Assembly (NCBI GenBank): GCA_025357945.1
Contig: JANYLJ010000057.1
Location: 1 to 34,938, forward strand
Direction of reading: 5' to 3'
Source of the DNA: Gemmatimonadota bacterium
GTDB lineage: Bacteria > Gemmatimonadota > Gemmatimonadetes > Gemmatimonadales > GWC2-71-9
DNA: 34,938 nt
Positions 16,601-23,407 of this stretch are shown here, piece after piece. Numbering within the stretch: the first letter of the stretch is position 1; the number at the start of each line of letters is the position of its first letter. The position numbers and the translations under genes were made by a program. The notes beneath the pieces are model-generated. The model was not told the origin of the DNA. It saw nothing but the letters and a program-made list of their open reading frames with translations, and did no database searches.

Positions 16601-17526
16601 CCGCCGACACGGCGGTGGCCAACGGAATTACGCGACTGCTGAGCTCGACGTCGGGCAGCGCCAAGAAGTGCCTGGAAGCGCAGACCGGCAGGATCGCGGA
16701 TCGCAACAGCTGCCGCGGGCCATGGTCGCCGAGCCTGAATTTCCAGATCAACTACCGGCCAGCGTTATTCAATCGTCGCCTCGCGATCCAGTTCCGGACC
16801 GTGAACCTGCTCGGCGGCCTCGATGAGTGGATCAATGGCGACAACAACATCAAGGGTTGGGGTGGCAATTCCCGGCCGGACGCCACGCTGCTCACGGTCA
16901 AGGGGTTCAACCCGACGATCAGCCAGTTCACCTACTCCGTGAATTCCCGGTTTGGTAACACCAGCTCGGGAGCGACCGCGGTTCGCAGTCCGTTTCAGGT
17001 GTACCTCGGGCTGAACTACGCGATCGGCTATGACCAACGGACCCAGGCGATCCAGAACCTGGCGCGCGGCCTGGGCGGCGCCGCCACCGGCACCGGCATG
17101 CTCGATACCATTCAGGCGCGTTTCCGCCGGCAGAACGTCGCCACAGCGGCACTCGCCGGCAAGGATTCACTGGTGCTCAGCCGGGAGCAGATTGTCGTAC
17201 TTCAGGCACTGGTCGACTCGAGCAACACCAAGCTCAAGATGACGCTCGATAGCATTCGCCCGATGGTGGCGACCGTGAACATGGCGGGCTCAGCCGCCGA
17301 CATCGGGCCGCTGCTGCAGCAGCTCGGACCGCTCGCGGCCTCGCTCGGAAAGCAGCAGCGCGAACTGCGTGACGCAGTCCAGAAGATCCTGACCGACGTG
17401 CAGTGGGCGCTGCTCCCCGACTCGGCGAAAAATCCGTCGGCCAACTTCATCGGTGGCGGACGCGGCGGGCCGGGTGGCGGCGCTGGCGGCGTGCGCGGCG
17501 GTGGTGGCCGCGGCGGCGGGCTCTAA
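13678..17526 (+). CDS. Giant TonB-dependent-receptor-like outer-membrane protein
   Basis: The 1282-residue protein has a signal peptide (to about residue 30, ending LHAQ). A carboxypeptidase-regulatory-like beta-sandwich follows (IVGTVTDGAGKPVAGAKVDAF onward, about 35-120). Next is a plug-like region (GNTYVVNGQTTTSSTVPQDA, MVQVTTKGGSNRVSGS) and a long beta-barrel. Glycine-rich inserts interrupt the barrel at nucleotides 15393-15495 and about 16327-16380. The barrel seems to end near QVYLGLNYAIGY (about residue 1112-1123). A non-barrel extension of about 150 residues follows: two or three charged helices (LSREQIVVLQALVDSS, LGKQQRELRDAVQKI) and a GGRGG tail. Family members import large substrates, but no TonB box or ligand is identifiable. 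It is monocistronic and converges on the EF-P gene. Confidence 0.85.
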   Translation: MLARFPAWSTSALALLLVFSAITARPLHAQSTDIIVGTVTDGAGKPVAGAKVDAFSIETEVTRSGITNDKGQYRIVFPDGTGQYRISVKAIGKNPQIFNVARGTDDDRIVLNIKLGDQPIQLTDLVANAGRRPNADQLDQRTSAGETSRSLTGDQAMRLPIDAGDLAMLAALAPGVILTAGTDSTSATFSVAGQSAAGNTYVVNGQTTTSSTVPQDAVGRTRVITNSYDVARGNFSGGMVQVTTKGGSNRVSGSLSSGLQDKNLSWGGNTSSSFGAGQTNESFGGGFGGPLKRDKVFLFGGFNVSRRINPIPSLDIADAATLSRLGASTDSVNKFIQLVKNTGLTGQAGTIASDRNTDAFSSIVRFDWNAGQVHSVIFTGQLRLNGTDPQSIGSTSLPQVGGNNTGNSGSGGLRVTSRFANGMINSFVGGYTSSDNHSTPFLSVPVGRVTNYSPDTLGGVSTTTFGFGGNSGMPRTSNTRTLEIANELSYSTGSGTHRYALGLYGNQSDFTQDVTSNRYGTFAYATLADFQNNVAASFSRTLQPSVRSGGIMNEAIYLSDAWRPRTASNNSNGGGGGGPGGGGPEGGGRGGRGGFGGFGGGNGGGNLQLNYGLRLEHSSYTGAPARNDAVFNEFGLDTHALPTEVYLSPRAGFSYSIAAPEQQGQAQRGFAPPLLTVRGGFGIFRGTMPSTLPGTAQSQSGLVGSQVQLLCTGAAVPIATFQDYISHPEDIPSQCLNNQSTPVITGTPSITGYDPHYGAAKTKRLSFGLTRRITQRVQFSMDASYVRGVGQSASTDLNLNTDAVRFRLDNEANRPVYADPAQIVPTTGQVPLSASRRDVAYGTVSRVFSGLENETKQVTFNVAGTTVKQVSLNLSYTLMFARDQGGAGGGFGSGGFGGGNLTDGNPNEFNWARSNSDRRHNFQTSILWPVTPAFELGLTAGMQSGSPYTPVVSGDINGDGSRGNDRAFIYNPATTADTAVANGITRLLSSTSGSAKKCLEAQTGRIADRNSCRGPWSPSLNFQINYRPALFNRRLAIQFRTVNLLGGLDEWINGDNNIKGWGGNSRPDATLLTVKGFNPTISQFTYSVNSRFGNTSSGATAVRSPFQVYLGLNYAIGYDQRTQAIQNLARGLGGAATGTGMLDTIQARFRRQNVATAALAGKDSLVLSREQIVVLQALVDSSNTKLKMTLDSIRPMVATVNMAGSAADIGPLLQQLGPLAASLGKQQRELRDAVQKILTDVQWALLPDSAKNPSANFIGGGRGGPGGGAGGVRGGGGRGGGL

Positions 17527-17600
17527 CGAGAGGCGAGGGACGAGAGACGTGAAAAAGCGAAGGGGGCTCCGCAAACTGGGGGGCCCTTTCTCGTCGCTCG
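17527..17600. repeat. Inverted repeat with GACGAGAGACG motif between convergent genes
   Basis: TAACGAG at the receptor stop codon is the reverse complement of CTCGTTA at the EF-P stop codon, so both stops sit in one stem. Inside lies a second pairing, AAGGG with CCCTT, around a G-rich stretch. GACGAGAGACG repeats the motif seen in the 9768-9881 region. A bidirectional terminator is the likely role. Confidence 0.55.
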
Positions 17601-18158
17601 TTACTTCACCCGCTCGATATACGTCTTCTCCCGCGGATTGACGCGCACCTTTTCACCCTGCGCGACGAACTCCGGCACCTGAATCGTCACCCCATTGCTC
17701 AGCCTGGCTGGCTTGCTGCTGGCGGACTTGGTGGCGGTCTTCATCACCGGGGAGGTCTCGAGCACTTCGAGTTCCACCGAGCTGGGCAGCTGAAAGGAGA
17801 TCGGTCGCCCTTCGAGCCAGGTGCAGTCAAAGCGCATTTCGGGGAGCATCCACGGGACGTCGTCGCCCACGACGTCGGGGTCGAGGGTGAACTGCTCGTA
17901 GGTGAGGGCATCCATCACGTGTACACCGTTGCCGTCGGCATAGAGGACTTGCATCCCCTTGGTATCGAGACGCGCCTCCTCGACGTTTTCCGTGGCGCTG
18001 TACCGATGATCGGTTGACATGCCCGACTTCAGGTTCCGCAGGCGAACCTGAACGAACGCCCGGAGGTTGCCCGGCGTGCGGTGGGTGAAGTCCATCACGA
18101 GATGGGGCTTGCCCTCGTGATAGATCACGGCGCCCTTGCGGATGTCATTGGCTTTCAT
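17601..18158 (-). CDS. efp: Translation elongation factor P (Asn-tip variant)
   Basis: The 185-residue protein has the three EF-P domains: an N-terminal KOW-like domain (MKANDIRKGAVIYHEGKPHLV), the central OB domain (about 65-125) and the C-terminal OB domain ending PEFVAQGEKVRVNPREKTYIER. EF-P enters the ribosomal E site and relieves stalling at polyproline. In E. coli the loop reads PGKGQAF, with Lys34 beta-lysylated. Here it is RTPGNLRAF, with Asn at that place and no lysine in the loop, so lysyl- or hydroxylysyl-type modification cannot occur there; an Arg lies two residues on. C-terminal features are closer to EF-P than to YeiP. The HRTPGNLRAF loop is one I recall from EF-Ps of several phyla. 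Confidence 0.93.
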   Translation of the reverse strand: MKANDIRKGAVIYHEGKPHLVMDFTHRTPGNLRAFVQVRLRNLKSGMSTDHRYSATENVEEARLDTKGMQVLYADGNGVHVMDALTYEQFTLDPDVVGDDVPWMLPEMRFDCTWLEGRPISFQLPSSVELEVLETSPVMKTATKSASSKPARLSNGVTIQVPEFVAQGEKVRVNPREKTYIERVK

Positions 18159-18244
18159 GGGTTCTCTTCTGACGACGTGAAGCGATGAATGATTGCTCGT
18201 CGTCCAAAATCGCCGTCCGGTGGCGTCTCAGGCAAGGCAGCCGT

Positions 18245-19342
18245 TCAGCGCGAGGCGGCGAGCCGCTCTCGGACCGCCCGCAGGAGATCTTCGGGACTGA
18301 ACGGTTTGGTCAGGATCGAGGCCTGATCTTCGCCAGCGGCGAATGAACGATGCGTAGCGGTCACCACCAGGTCGACATCGGGACGTTCGCGGCGAACCCG
18401 TTCGCCGAGCGGGCGCGCGCCAGCCGACAGCAGCCGCGCATCGATAATCATCAGGCGGACACACGAACCGGCGACATCATCCAGCAACTCGAGGGCATCG
18501 TTGGCCTGGCTTGCCTCGAGAACGCCGTACCCGGCGTGCCGGAGCGTGCGCGCCGCCGACATCCGGGCCCACTCGTCGTCGTCAACGATCAGGATGGCGG
18601 TAGCCGTTCCGGTTGCGGGCTGTCGGGAACGAGGCGGCTGCACCGTCGGGAGGCAAGCGGCCAGCGTGGTTCCGCCGCCGTTCGGCATGTCGAGCACCAC
18701 GTGCCCGCCCGCGTTGGACACGATGGCCGCAACCGTTGCCAGGCTCAACGTCGAGTCGAACGGGAGCCGGCGCATCGATGGGTCGAGGAGGTGGCGCATG
18801 CGTCGCTCGTCGACCGTGGCGCCGTTGTCGCGCACTTCAAGCGCCGACCAGACGCCCACCGGCAGGATCCCGACGCGGTACGGGGTTGGCTGGTCCACCA
18901 CCCAACGCCGGGTCGCCAGGCGCACCGTCCCGCCGAGCGGCAGCGCCTCGCGCGCGTTGATCGCCAAGCCGAGGGCCACCTGTTCGATCTGGCCGCGATC
19001 GACGGCCGCCCAGAGGCCGGGCAGGTGGAACGCTGTTTCGAGCGAGATGAAGGGCCCAAGGAGTCGCTGGAGCGGCGCGGCCATCTCCCGGACGACGGTG
19101 TTGAGATCGAGCGGCGTGGCGCGTACCGGGTTGAAGCGCGGCGCCGCGTCGAACTGCCCGGCCAAGACCGTCAGGTGTGCCATCGTCTGGTGCACCTGTT
19201 GCAGCCTGGGCTGCAACGGATCATCCGGCGCGCACGCGGCGAGCAGCTCGCGCAGGGTGGTTTTGGCCACCTCGAGCGCCTCGCCAATGCCCAGGGCGAG
19301 GGCGTCCGGGCCAGCTGATGCGGCCAAGTTAGGAAGACTCAA
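18245..19342 (-). CDS. Degenerate histidine kinase fused to receiver domain
   Basis: The 365-residue soluble protein has a helical dimerisation-like region (1-115), an HATPase-like region (115-232) and a receiver domain (247-362). The N-box is recognisable (ALGLAINAREALPLGGT). However, the G1 box is VRDNGAT rather than D-x-G-x-G, the F-box is LDPSMRRLPF, and the G2 box is DSTLSLATV instead of GTGLGLSTV. Where family members have GIAHDFNN, this has GIGEALEV, so the phospho-histidine appears replaced by Glu21. The receiver keeps its acidic pair (Asp254-256), Asp301 (MIIDARL), a Thr in VVTATHRSF and Lys346 (TKPF). It therefore looks like a kinase-dead scaffold with a working receiver. The start is TTG with only GACGAGG as a possible ribosome site, so the N-terminus is uncertain. 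Confidence 0.78.
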   Translation of the reverse strand: MSLPNLAASAGPDALALGIGEALEVAKTTLRELLAACAPDDPLQPRLQQVHQTMAHLTVLAGQFDAAPRFNPVRATPLDLNTVVREMAAPLQRLLGPFISLETAFHLPGLWAAVDRGQIEQVALGLAINAREALPLGGTVRLATRRWVVDQPTPYRVGILPVGVWSALEVRDNGATVDERRMRHLLDPSMRRLPFDSTLSLATVAAIVSNAGGHVVLDMPNGGGTTLAACLPTVQPPRSRQPATGTATAILIVDDDEWARMSAARTLRHAGYGVLEASQANDALELLDDVAGSCVRLMIIDARLLSAGARPLGERVRRERPDVDLVVTATHRSFAAGEDQASILTKPFSPEDLLRAVRERLAASR

Positions 19343-19620
19343 GCGTCGCGCCTCGTCTGACGTCGTAGGCAGTCACGATTCGTCAGCGAACCGGCCTGCG
19401 TGGTGCTCCAAAACGCAAGCGGCGGGCCGGGAATGCCAGCCAATGGGCAAGGCCGTAACTCTTTGTGCAATAATAACTTGTCGTTTCGTCACCCGAGCTA
19501 CATCGGCGCCGTCGCCGGCGGTCACCTCAGTTACGCTGACTTGGCGCCACAGTCGGTTGTGACACCGCCCCCGCTGGTTTCGGCACGCCGTCCCCGACAC
19601 CTTCCACGGATGCGAAGGAG

Positions 19621-21855
19621 ATGCTCGGTTTGCGGATGACCCCGAAACAACGTCGGCGACTCCTGTTCGCCGCCGCCGTGACAGTGATCGTGGCGGTGGT
19701 CGCGCTCTGGGCCCTTCGCTGGCACCTGAGCCGTACGGTCGTACGGGTCGCCGACCCGCTGGTTCGGGCATGGGTCGCAAGCCAGGTACTTGCCACGAGC
19801 GACAGCGCCTACCGCTTTAGCGCCAGCAGCATCCGCGTCGATGAAGCCGCCCGCCGGATCGCCATCGACAGCATCACGATTACCACGGACACCGAGGTCA
19901 ACCGCAGGCTGGCCCGGCCCCGGCCGATCCTCACCCTGCGATTTACCCGCTGCGAGTTGACCGGCATCGACCTCGCCGGGTTGGCGGCGGGACGCGGCCT
20001 GCACGCGACGCACGCCGGCTGCGACAGTGTGTCGTTGCTCGACCGAACGTTGGTGGCGTCGGTGGCCACCACGACCGCGACGGCGCAGGATGCCGACAGC
20101 AACAACTTCCTCCGCTTCCAGGGCAAACTCAACCTGCCAACGGTCCTCCCGTACGTCGGCGTGGACGTCGTCGCCTTCCCCCATGTCCACGTCGCATTCG
20201 AGCTGATCGGCACCGACGGAAAAGGGAGCGCGCTCTCGGTGGATAGCCTTGCCGTCGAACTCGACTCGGTGCGCATCGACCCGCGCGAGCCGGTCGCGAA
20301 GCGCCGCCCGCTCTTCTCGCGCGACATCAGCGTGCGACTCGACCGGTTTGCGGGACTGACGAAGGACGGGGCGCACCTATCGCTGGAACACCTGAACGCG
20401 AATCTCGAGGACGGCACCTGTCTCCTCGACGTCATCGTCTACGAACCGTCGCCGGGCCGGCGCGCCGATTCGCTCGGATTCGCGGCGCTACGCGCACGCC
20501 ACGTCACGCTCGAGGGCGTGAACTGGCGAGCGTTTCTGTTGACTGGTGCGGTGGCAGTGGGGCGTCTAAACGTTGACACCACCCTGATCCGGATTGTGGA
20601 AGCGCGCGCTCCGCGCGACTTCCGCGCGCTGCCGCGGGCACCGAAACGGATCGAGACGACGCTTCGCGCCATCGGGCACCGGGTTCGGCTCGACTCGCTC
20701 GCGATCAAGGCGGTCACCGTGGTGGAAACGGGCCAGACGCCGGGCGACGCCGCCACGACCACCTTCCGTCGGGTCTCCCTCGGTCACCTCGAGTTCGGCG
20801 ACGACGAGATGAGCTGGGGTTCGCCGTTCCCGATCGGGCACGTCACGCTCGCCATCGAGGGCCTGATGCGCCGAACGAGCGGGATGAACACGGCGGTGTC
20901 GCAGTTGGCACTCGACGCTGCGGGGAAGCGGATCACCGTGGATTCGCTCCGCTCGGCGCCGGAGGGTGACGACTCCGCGTTCCAACGACGAGAGCCATTT
21001 CGCAAGGTGCGGCTCAGCGTCGCAATGGCGCACCTCGAGGCAACCGACTTCGACCTGCCGGCATTCCTGCGCCGGGGCGCGTTGCGGACGCGAACGCTCG
21101 ACGTTCGCCGGCTGGTGCTCGACGTGTTGATGGACAAGGCCAAGCCGGAGAAGCCGGGGTCCCGGGTGCGACGGACGCCGCAAGCCGTGATGCGGGACGC
21201 GGCGACCGAGATCCAGGTCGACACCCTCACCGGCACCGGCCTGGTGACGTACCGCGAGCGGGACTCGACGGCAACGACGCCGGGTACGCTTACGTTCGGT
21301 ACCCTGCAGTTGCGCGGCTACAACTTCAGCACCGATCCGGCACGAATGACCAGCGCCACACCGTTTCGCCTGATCGGCGACGCCCGGTTGATGGGGGTCG
21401 GCGCCATGCACGTGGAGTGGGACGTTCCGCTCCTGTCGCGGGATTTCGCGATGCGGTGGCACGGGTCGCTGGGTCCAATGGACCCGAAGGCGATGAACAG
21501 CTTCCTGCCCGATGCGGTCGGGATGCGATTCATGGCGGGGACGTTCGAGGGCGCCGAATGGAGCGCCGTGGTCGCGAAGGGAATGGCCACGGGAAAACTG
21601 GCGCCGCGCTGGCACGACCTGCACGTGTCGCTGCCCGGCGTGGCACGGAACGATTCGGGCGTCGTCGGCGGTATCCTGCGAGGCGTCGCGAAGTTCGCCG
21701 CGAACACGTTCGGGATTCGCAGCGACAACACCGGCACCGGCGGTCACCAGCCGATCGATGCGAGCATTGGCCATCAGTGGGCCCGGAACGAGACGTTGCC
21801 GGAATTCGTCTGGGTGCAGCTGCGGGATCCGTTGCTGCTGATTCTCAAGAAATGA
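19621..21855 (+). CDS. AsmA/DUF748-like envelope protein
   Basis: The 744-residue protein has one N-terminal membrane anchor (RRRLLFAAAVTVIVAVVALWAL) and a long, beta-rich periplasmic part with repeated I/V-D-S-L patterns (VDSLAVELDSVRID, LDSLAIKAVTVV, VDSLRSAPEG). The architecture is that of AsmA-like/DUF748 proteins, some of which bridge inner and outer membranes and move phospholipids. Family assignment rests on architecture rather than a sharp motif, so it is moderate. The start may be the ATG at 19621 (GAAGGAG touches it directly, too close for a normal ribosome site) or the ATG at 19636. It is followed after 15 bases by a small membrane protein gene, probably in one operon. Confidence 0.7.
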   Translation: MLGLRMTPKQRRRLLFAAAVTVIVAVVALWALRWHLSRTVVRVADPLVRAWVASQVLATSDSAYRFSASSIRVDEAARRIAIDSITITTDTEVNRRLARPRPILTLRFTRCELTGIDLAGLAAGRGLHATHAGCDSVSLLDRTLVASVATTTATAQDADSNNFLRFQGKLNLPTVLPYVGVDVVAFPHVHVAFELIGTDGKGSALSVDSLAVELDSVRIDPREPVAKRRPLFSRDISVRLDRFAGLTKDGAHLSLEHLNANLEDGTCLLDVIVYEPSPGRRADSLGFAALRARHVTLEGVNWRAFLLTGAVAVGRLNVDTTLIRIVEARAPRDFRALPRAPKRIETTLRAIGHRVRLDSLAIKAVTVVETGQTPGDAATTTFRRVSLGHLEFGDDEMSWGSPFPIGHVTLAIEGLMRRTSGMNTAVSQLALDAAGKRITVDSLRSAPEGDDSAFQRREPFRKVRLSVAMAHLEATDFDLPAFLRRGALRTRTLDVRRLVLDVLMDKAKPEKPGSRVRRTPQAVMRDAATEIQVDTLTGTGLVTYRERDSTATTPGTLTFGTLQLRGYNFSTDPARMTSATPFRLIGDARLMGVGAMHVEWDVPLLSRDFAMRWHGSLGPMDPKAMNSFLPDAVGMRFMAGTFEGAEWSAVVAKGMATGKLAPRWHDLHVSLPGVARNDSGVVGGILRGVAKFAANTFGIRSDNTGTGGHQPIDASIGHQWARNETLPEFVWVQLRDPLLLILKK

Positions 21856-21870
21856 CCGAAGGAGCCTTTC

Positions 21871-22164
21871 ATGGACGCTGCACTTCCTGTTCTCGGCTGG
21901 TTGGTTCTCGCCTGGGGTGTCGGCATCGTCGTGATCGCGGAGTTCGCCAGCACGGCGAAGGTCCGCTCGCCGACACGACGGATCGCCGATGTTCTGAGCG
22001 GCCTGTTCTTCTGCCTGCTGGCGGGACAGGTGATCCTCGGCGATCTGGCCCGCGTGACGCGTCTCGTGCTCCTCAGCGCCGCGGTGGCCGTCGGCCTGGC
22101 CAGCTGGGTGTTGGGGCGGCGTGCCCGGCAAATTGACCGCGCAACCGGGGCACGTAGACGTTGA
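21871..22164 (+). CDS. Small three-helix membrane protein
   Basis: The 97-residue protein has three predicted membrane helices: LPVLGWLVLAWGVGIVVIAEF (about 5-25), RIADVLSGLFFCLLAGQVILG (about 37-57) and LVLLSAAVAVGLASWVLG (about 65-82). A basic tail (RRARQIDRATGARRR) is probably cytoplasmic. GAAGGAG six bases before the ATG fixes the start. I do not recognise a family. It follows the AsmA-like gene by 15 bases and precedes the pilin genes. Confidence 0.72.
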   Translation: MDAALPVLGWLVLAWGVGIVVIAEFASTAKVRSPTRRIADVLSGLFFCLLAGQVILGDLARVTRLVLLSAAVAVGLASWVLGRRARQIDRATGARRR

Positions 22165-22315
22165 AAATCGCGCGCTCGCGGCGCGGCGCCCGCCAAGAAT
22201 CGGCCGGACTTCTGCCGGGTAGGAACGGTAGTGGCCGTCCCTTACGCGTGACCGCGTTCAACCCCATATTAGGCTTACGATTGTCGAATGCACGACGTCA
22301 TCGAGGGGGCCGGCG

Positions 22316-22696
22316 GTGCTGATCCAACGCAAGGGACTCACGCTCATCGAAGTGCTGATCATCATCGTGATGATCGGGATTCTCCTGACGATCGTGATCC
22401 AGAAGCTCGGGGGGAAAAAGAACAAGGAACTGATCTCAGCGCTCCAGACCGACGTTCGCAATGCCCAAGCGGCCGAGAACAAATATTTCGCCGTACACAA
22501 CAGCTACGGCACGTTGGTGCAACTGGACAACGCCCGCCTCTTCAACCCCGTCCTCGGAAACACGGTCACGATCACGGTCACGCCGACCGGCTACGTCGCG
22601 ACCGCAACCAACAGTGCTGACCCGATGGCCTGCACGTTGACGGTGACCATCGGCACCGCGGGTACCGCGGCTGGCGCCGACCCGGTCTGCCAGTAA
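22316..22696 (+). CDS. Type IV pilin/pseudopilin-like protein 1
   Basis: The 126-residue prepilin starts at GTG (22316), supported by GAGGGGG six bases upstream. The class III signal is RKG-LTLIEVLIII: prepilin peptidase cleaves after Gly7, leaving Leu1 and the conserved Glu5, followed by the hydrophobic N-helix. The usual Pro near position 22 is missing (LLTIVIQKL, where the next gene has LAAIAIPKF), and a basic GGKKNKEL patch follows. Two cysteines near the C-terminus (MACTL, PVCQ) can form the D-region disulfide. It is a tandem paralogue of the pilin at 22975 (shared TDVRN, SYGTL, GYxATAxNS). It may be a minor pilin. No assembly genes are nearby. Confidence 0.88.
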   Translation: MLIQRKGLTLIEVLIIIVMIGILLTIVIQKLGGKKNKELISALQTDVRNAQAAENKYFAVHNSYGTLVQLDNARLFNPVLGNTVTITVTPTGYVATATNSADPMACTLTVTIGTAGTAAGADPVCQ

Positions 22697-22945
22697 GCCG
22701 AATCCACGGCCGACAAGCGACAGCGGACAGCCCAAGGGGGCCATCCCGGGTCCGCCTTCCCGTGATCGGTTCGCCGGTTCCCCGCAACAGGCCGCCACCG
22801 GGCGCCCGTGCAGAGCCACCACAGCGAATTGCGCGATCGTGGAGTGCCGCCAACCCGGCTCCCGCCCCGTGTTGATGTTCAGATTCGAATCACCGGCGGC
22901 CCAAAAACGGGCATTCCTCGGCGTTTTTGACCCCGGTACGCCATC

Positions 22946-22960
22946 TGGCCCCGGTATTGC
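22946..22960 (+). promoter_or_regulatory. Candidate sigma54 -24/-12 promoter before pilin 2
   Basis: TGGCCCCGGTATTGC matches the sigma54 pattern TGGCAC-N5-TTGC: GG and GC are exactly ten bases apart, with TGGC and TTGC intact. Sigma54 control of pilA is established in several bacteria. The predicted start (about 22972) leaves only about three bases before the ATG at 22975, so this would be an almost leaderless transcript, or the match is accidental. No enhancer site was identified. Confidence 0.4.
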
Positions 22961-22974
22961 CTTGGACAAGGGCC

Positions 22975-23361
22975 ATGACGAAACATCGCGCCGGTTTCAC
23001 CCTGATTGAGTTGCTGATCGTGGTCGTGATCATCGGGATCCTGGCAGCGATCGCGATCCCCAAGTTCGCGGCGACCAAGGACAAGGCGAAGCTTGCCTCG
23101 GCGCGAACTGATGTCCGTAACAGCGAGACGGCCGAAGAGTCCTATTTCAGCGACTACAACACGTACGGCAACCTCGCGCAACTGCAGGCCCTGTCGTTGC
23201 TGGGTCTCTCGTCCGGGAACACGATGACGATCGTTGCGGCGACGAACGGCTACACCGCCACCGCCTCGAACAGTTCGATCACCACTTCGATCACGAGTTG
23301 CAAGGTACAGGTGGCTGGCGGCGCCTCGTCCAGCGTGGACGGCGCGATCACCTGCCCGTGA
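22975..23361 (+). CDS. pilA: Type IV major pilin-like protein 2
   Basis: The 128-residue prepilin has a textbook class III signal, MTKHRAG-FTLIELLIVVVIIGILAAIAIPKF: cleavage after Gly7, Phe1, Glu5 and the helix-kinking Pro22. The globular part is short and Thr/Ser/Asn-rich, with two C-terminal cysteines (TSCKV, ITCP) for the D-loop. It is paralogous to the preceding pilin but has the canonical sequence, so it is the better candidate for the major subunit. The frame is open further upstream, but the ATG at 22975 gives the correct six-residue leader plus Gly. It converges with the acylase gene 46 bases on. Confidence 0.9.
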   Translation: MTKHRAGFTLIELLIVVVIIGILAAIAIPKFAATKDKAKLASARTDVRNSETAEESYFSDYNTYGNLAQLQALSLLGLSSGNTMTIVAATNGYTATASNSSITTSITSCKVQVAGGASSSVDGAITCP

Positions 23362-23407
23362 CCTTGCGGATCGGGCGCGCCAAGGGCGGCCCGGCACCAG
23401 CTCTCGC

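Noticed and set aside
20566-22131. 521-codon minus-strand open frame opposite the AsmA-like gene
   Set aside because: Its composition (R/H/Q/E with no hydrophobic core) is typical of antisense shadows; the plus-strand frame has a membrane anchor, periodic strands and better codon use.
22219-22235. Sigma54-like TGGCCGTCCCTTACGC upstream of the first pilin
   Set aside because: GG and GC are 11 rather than 10 bases apart and the TTGC core is TTAC; it lies about 80 bases before the start with no support.
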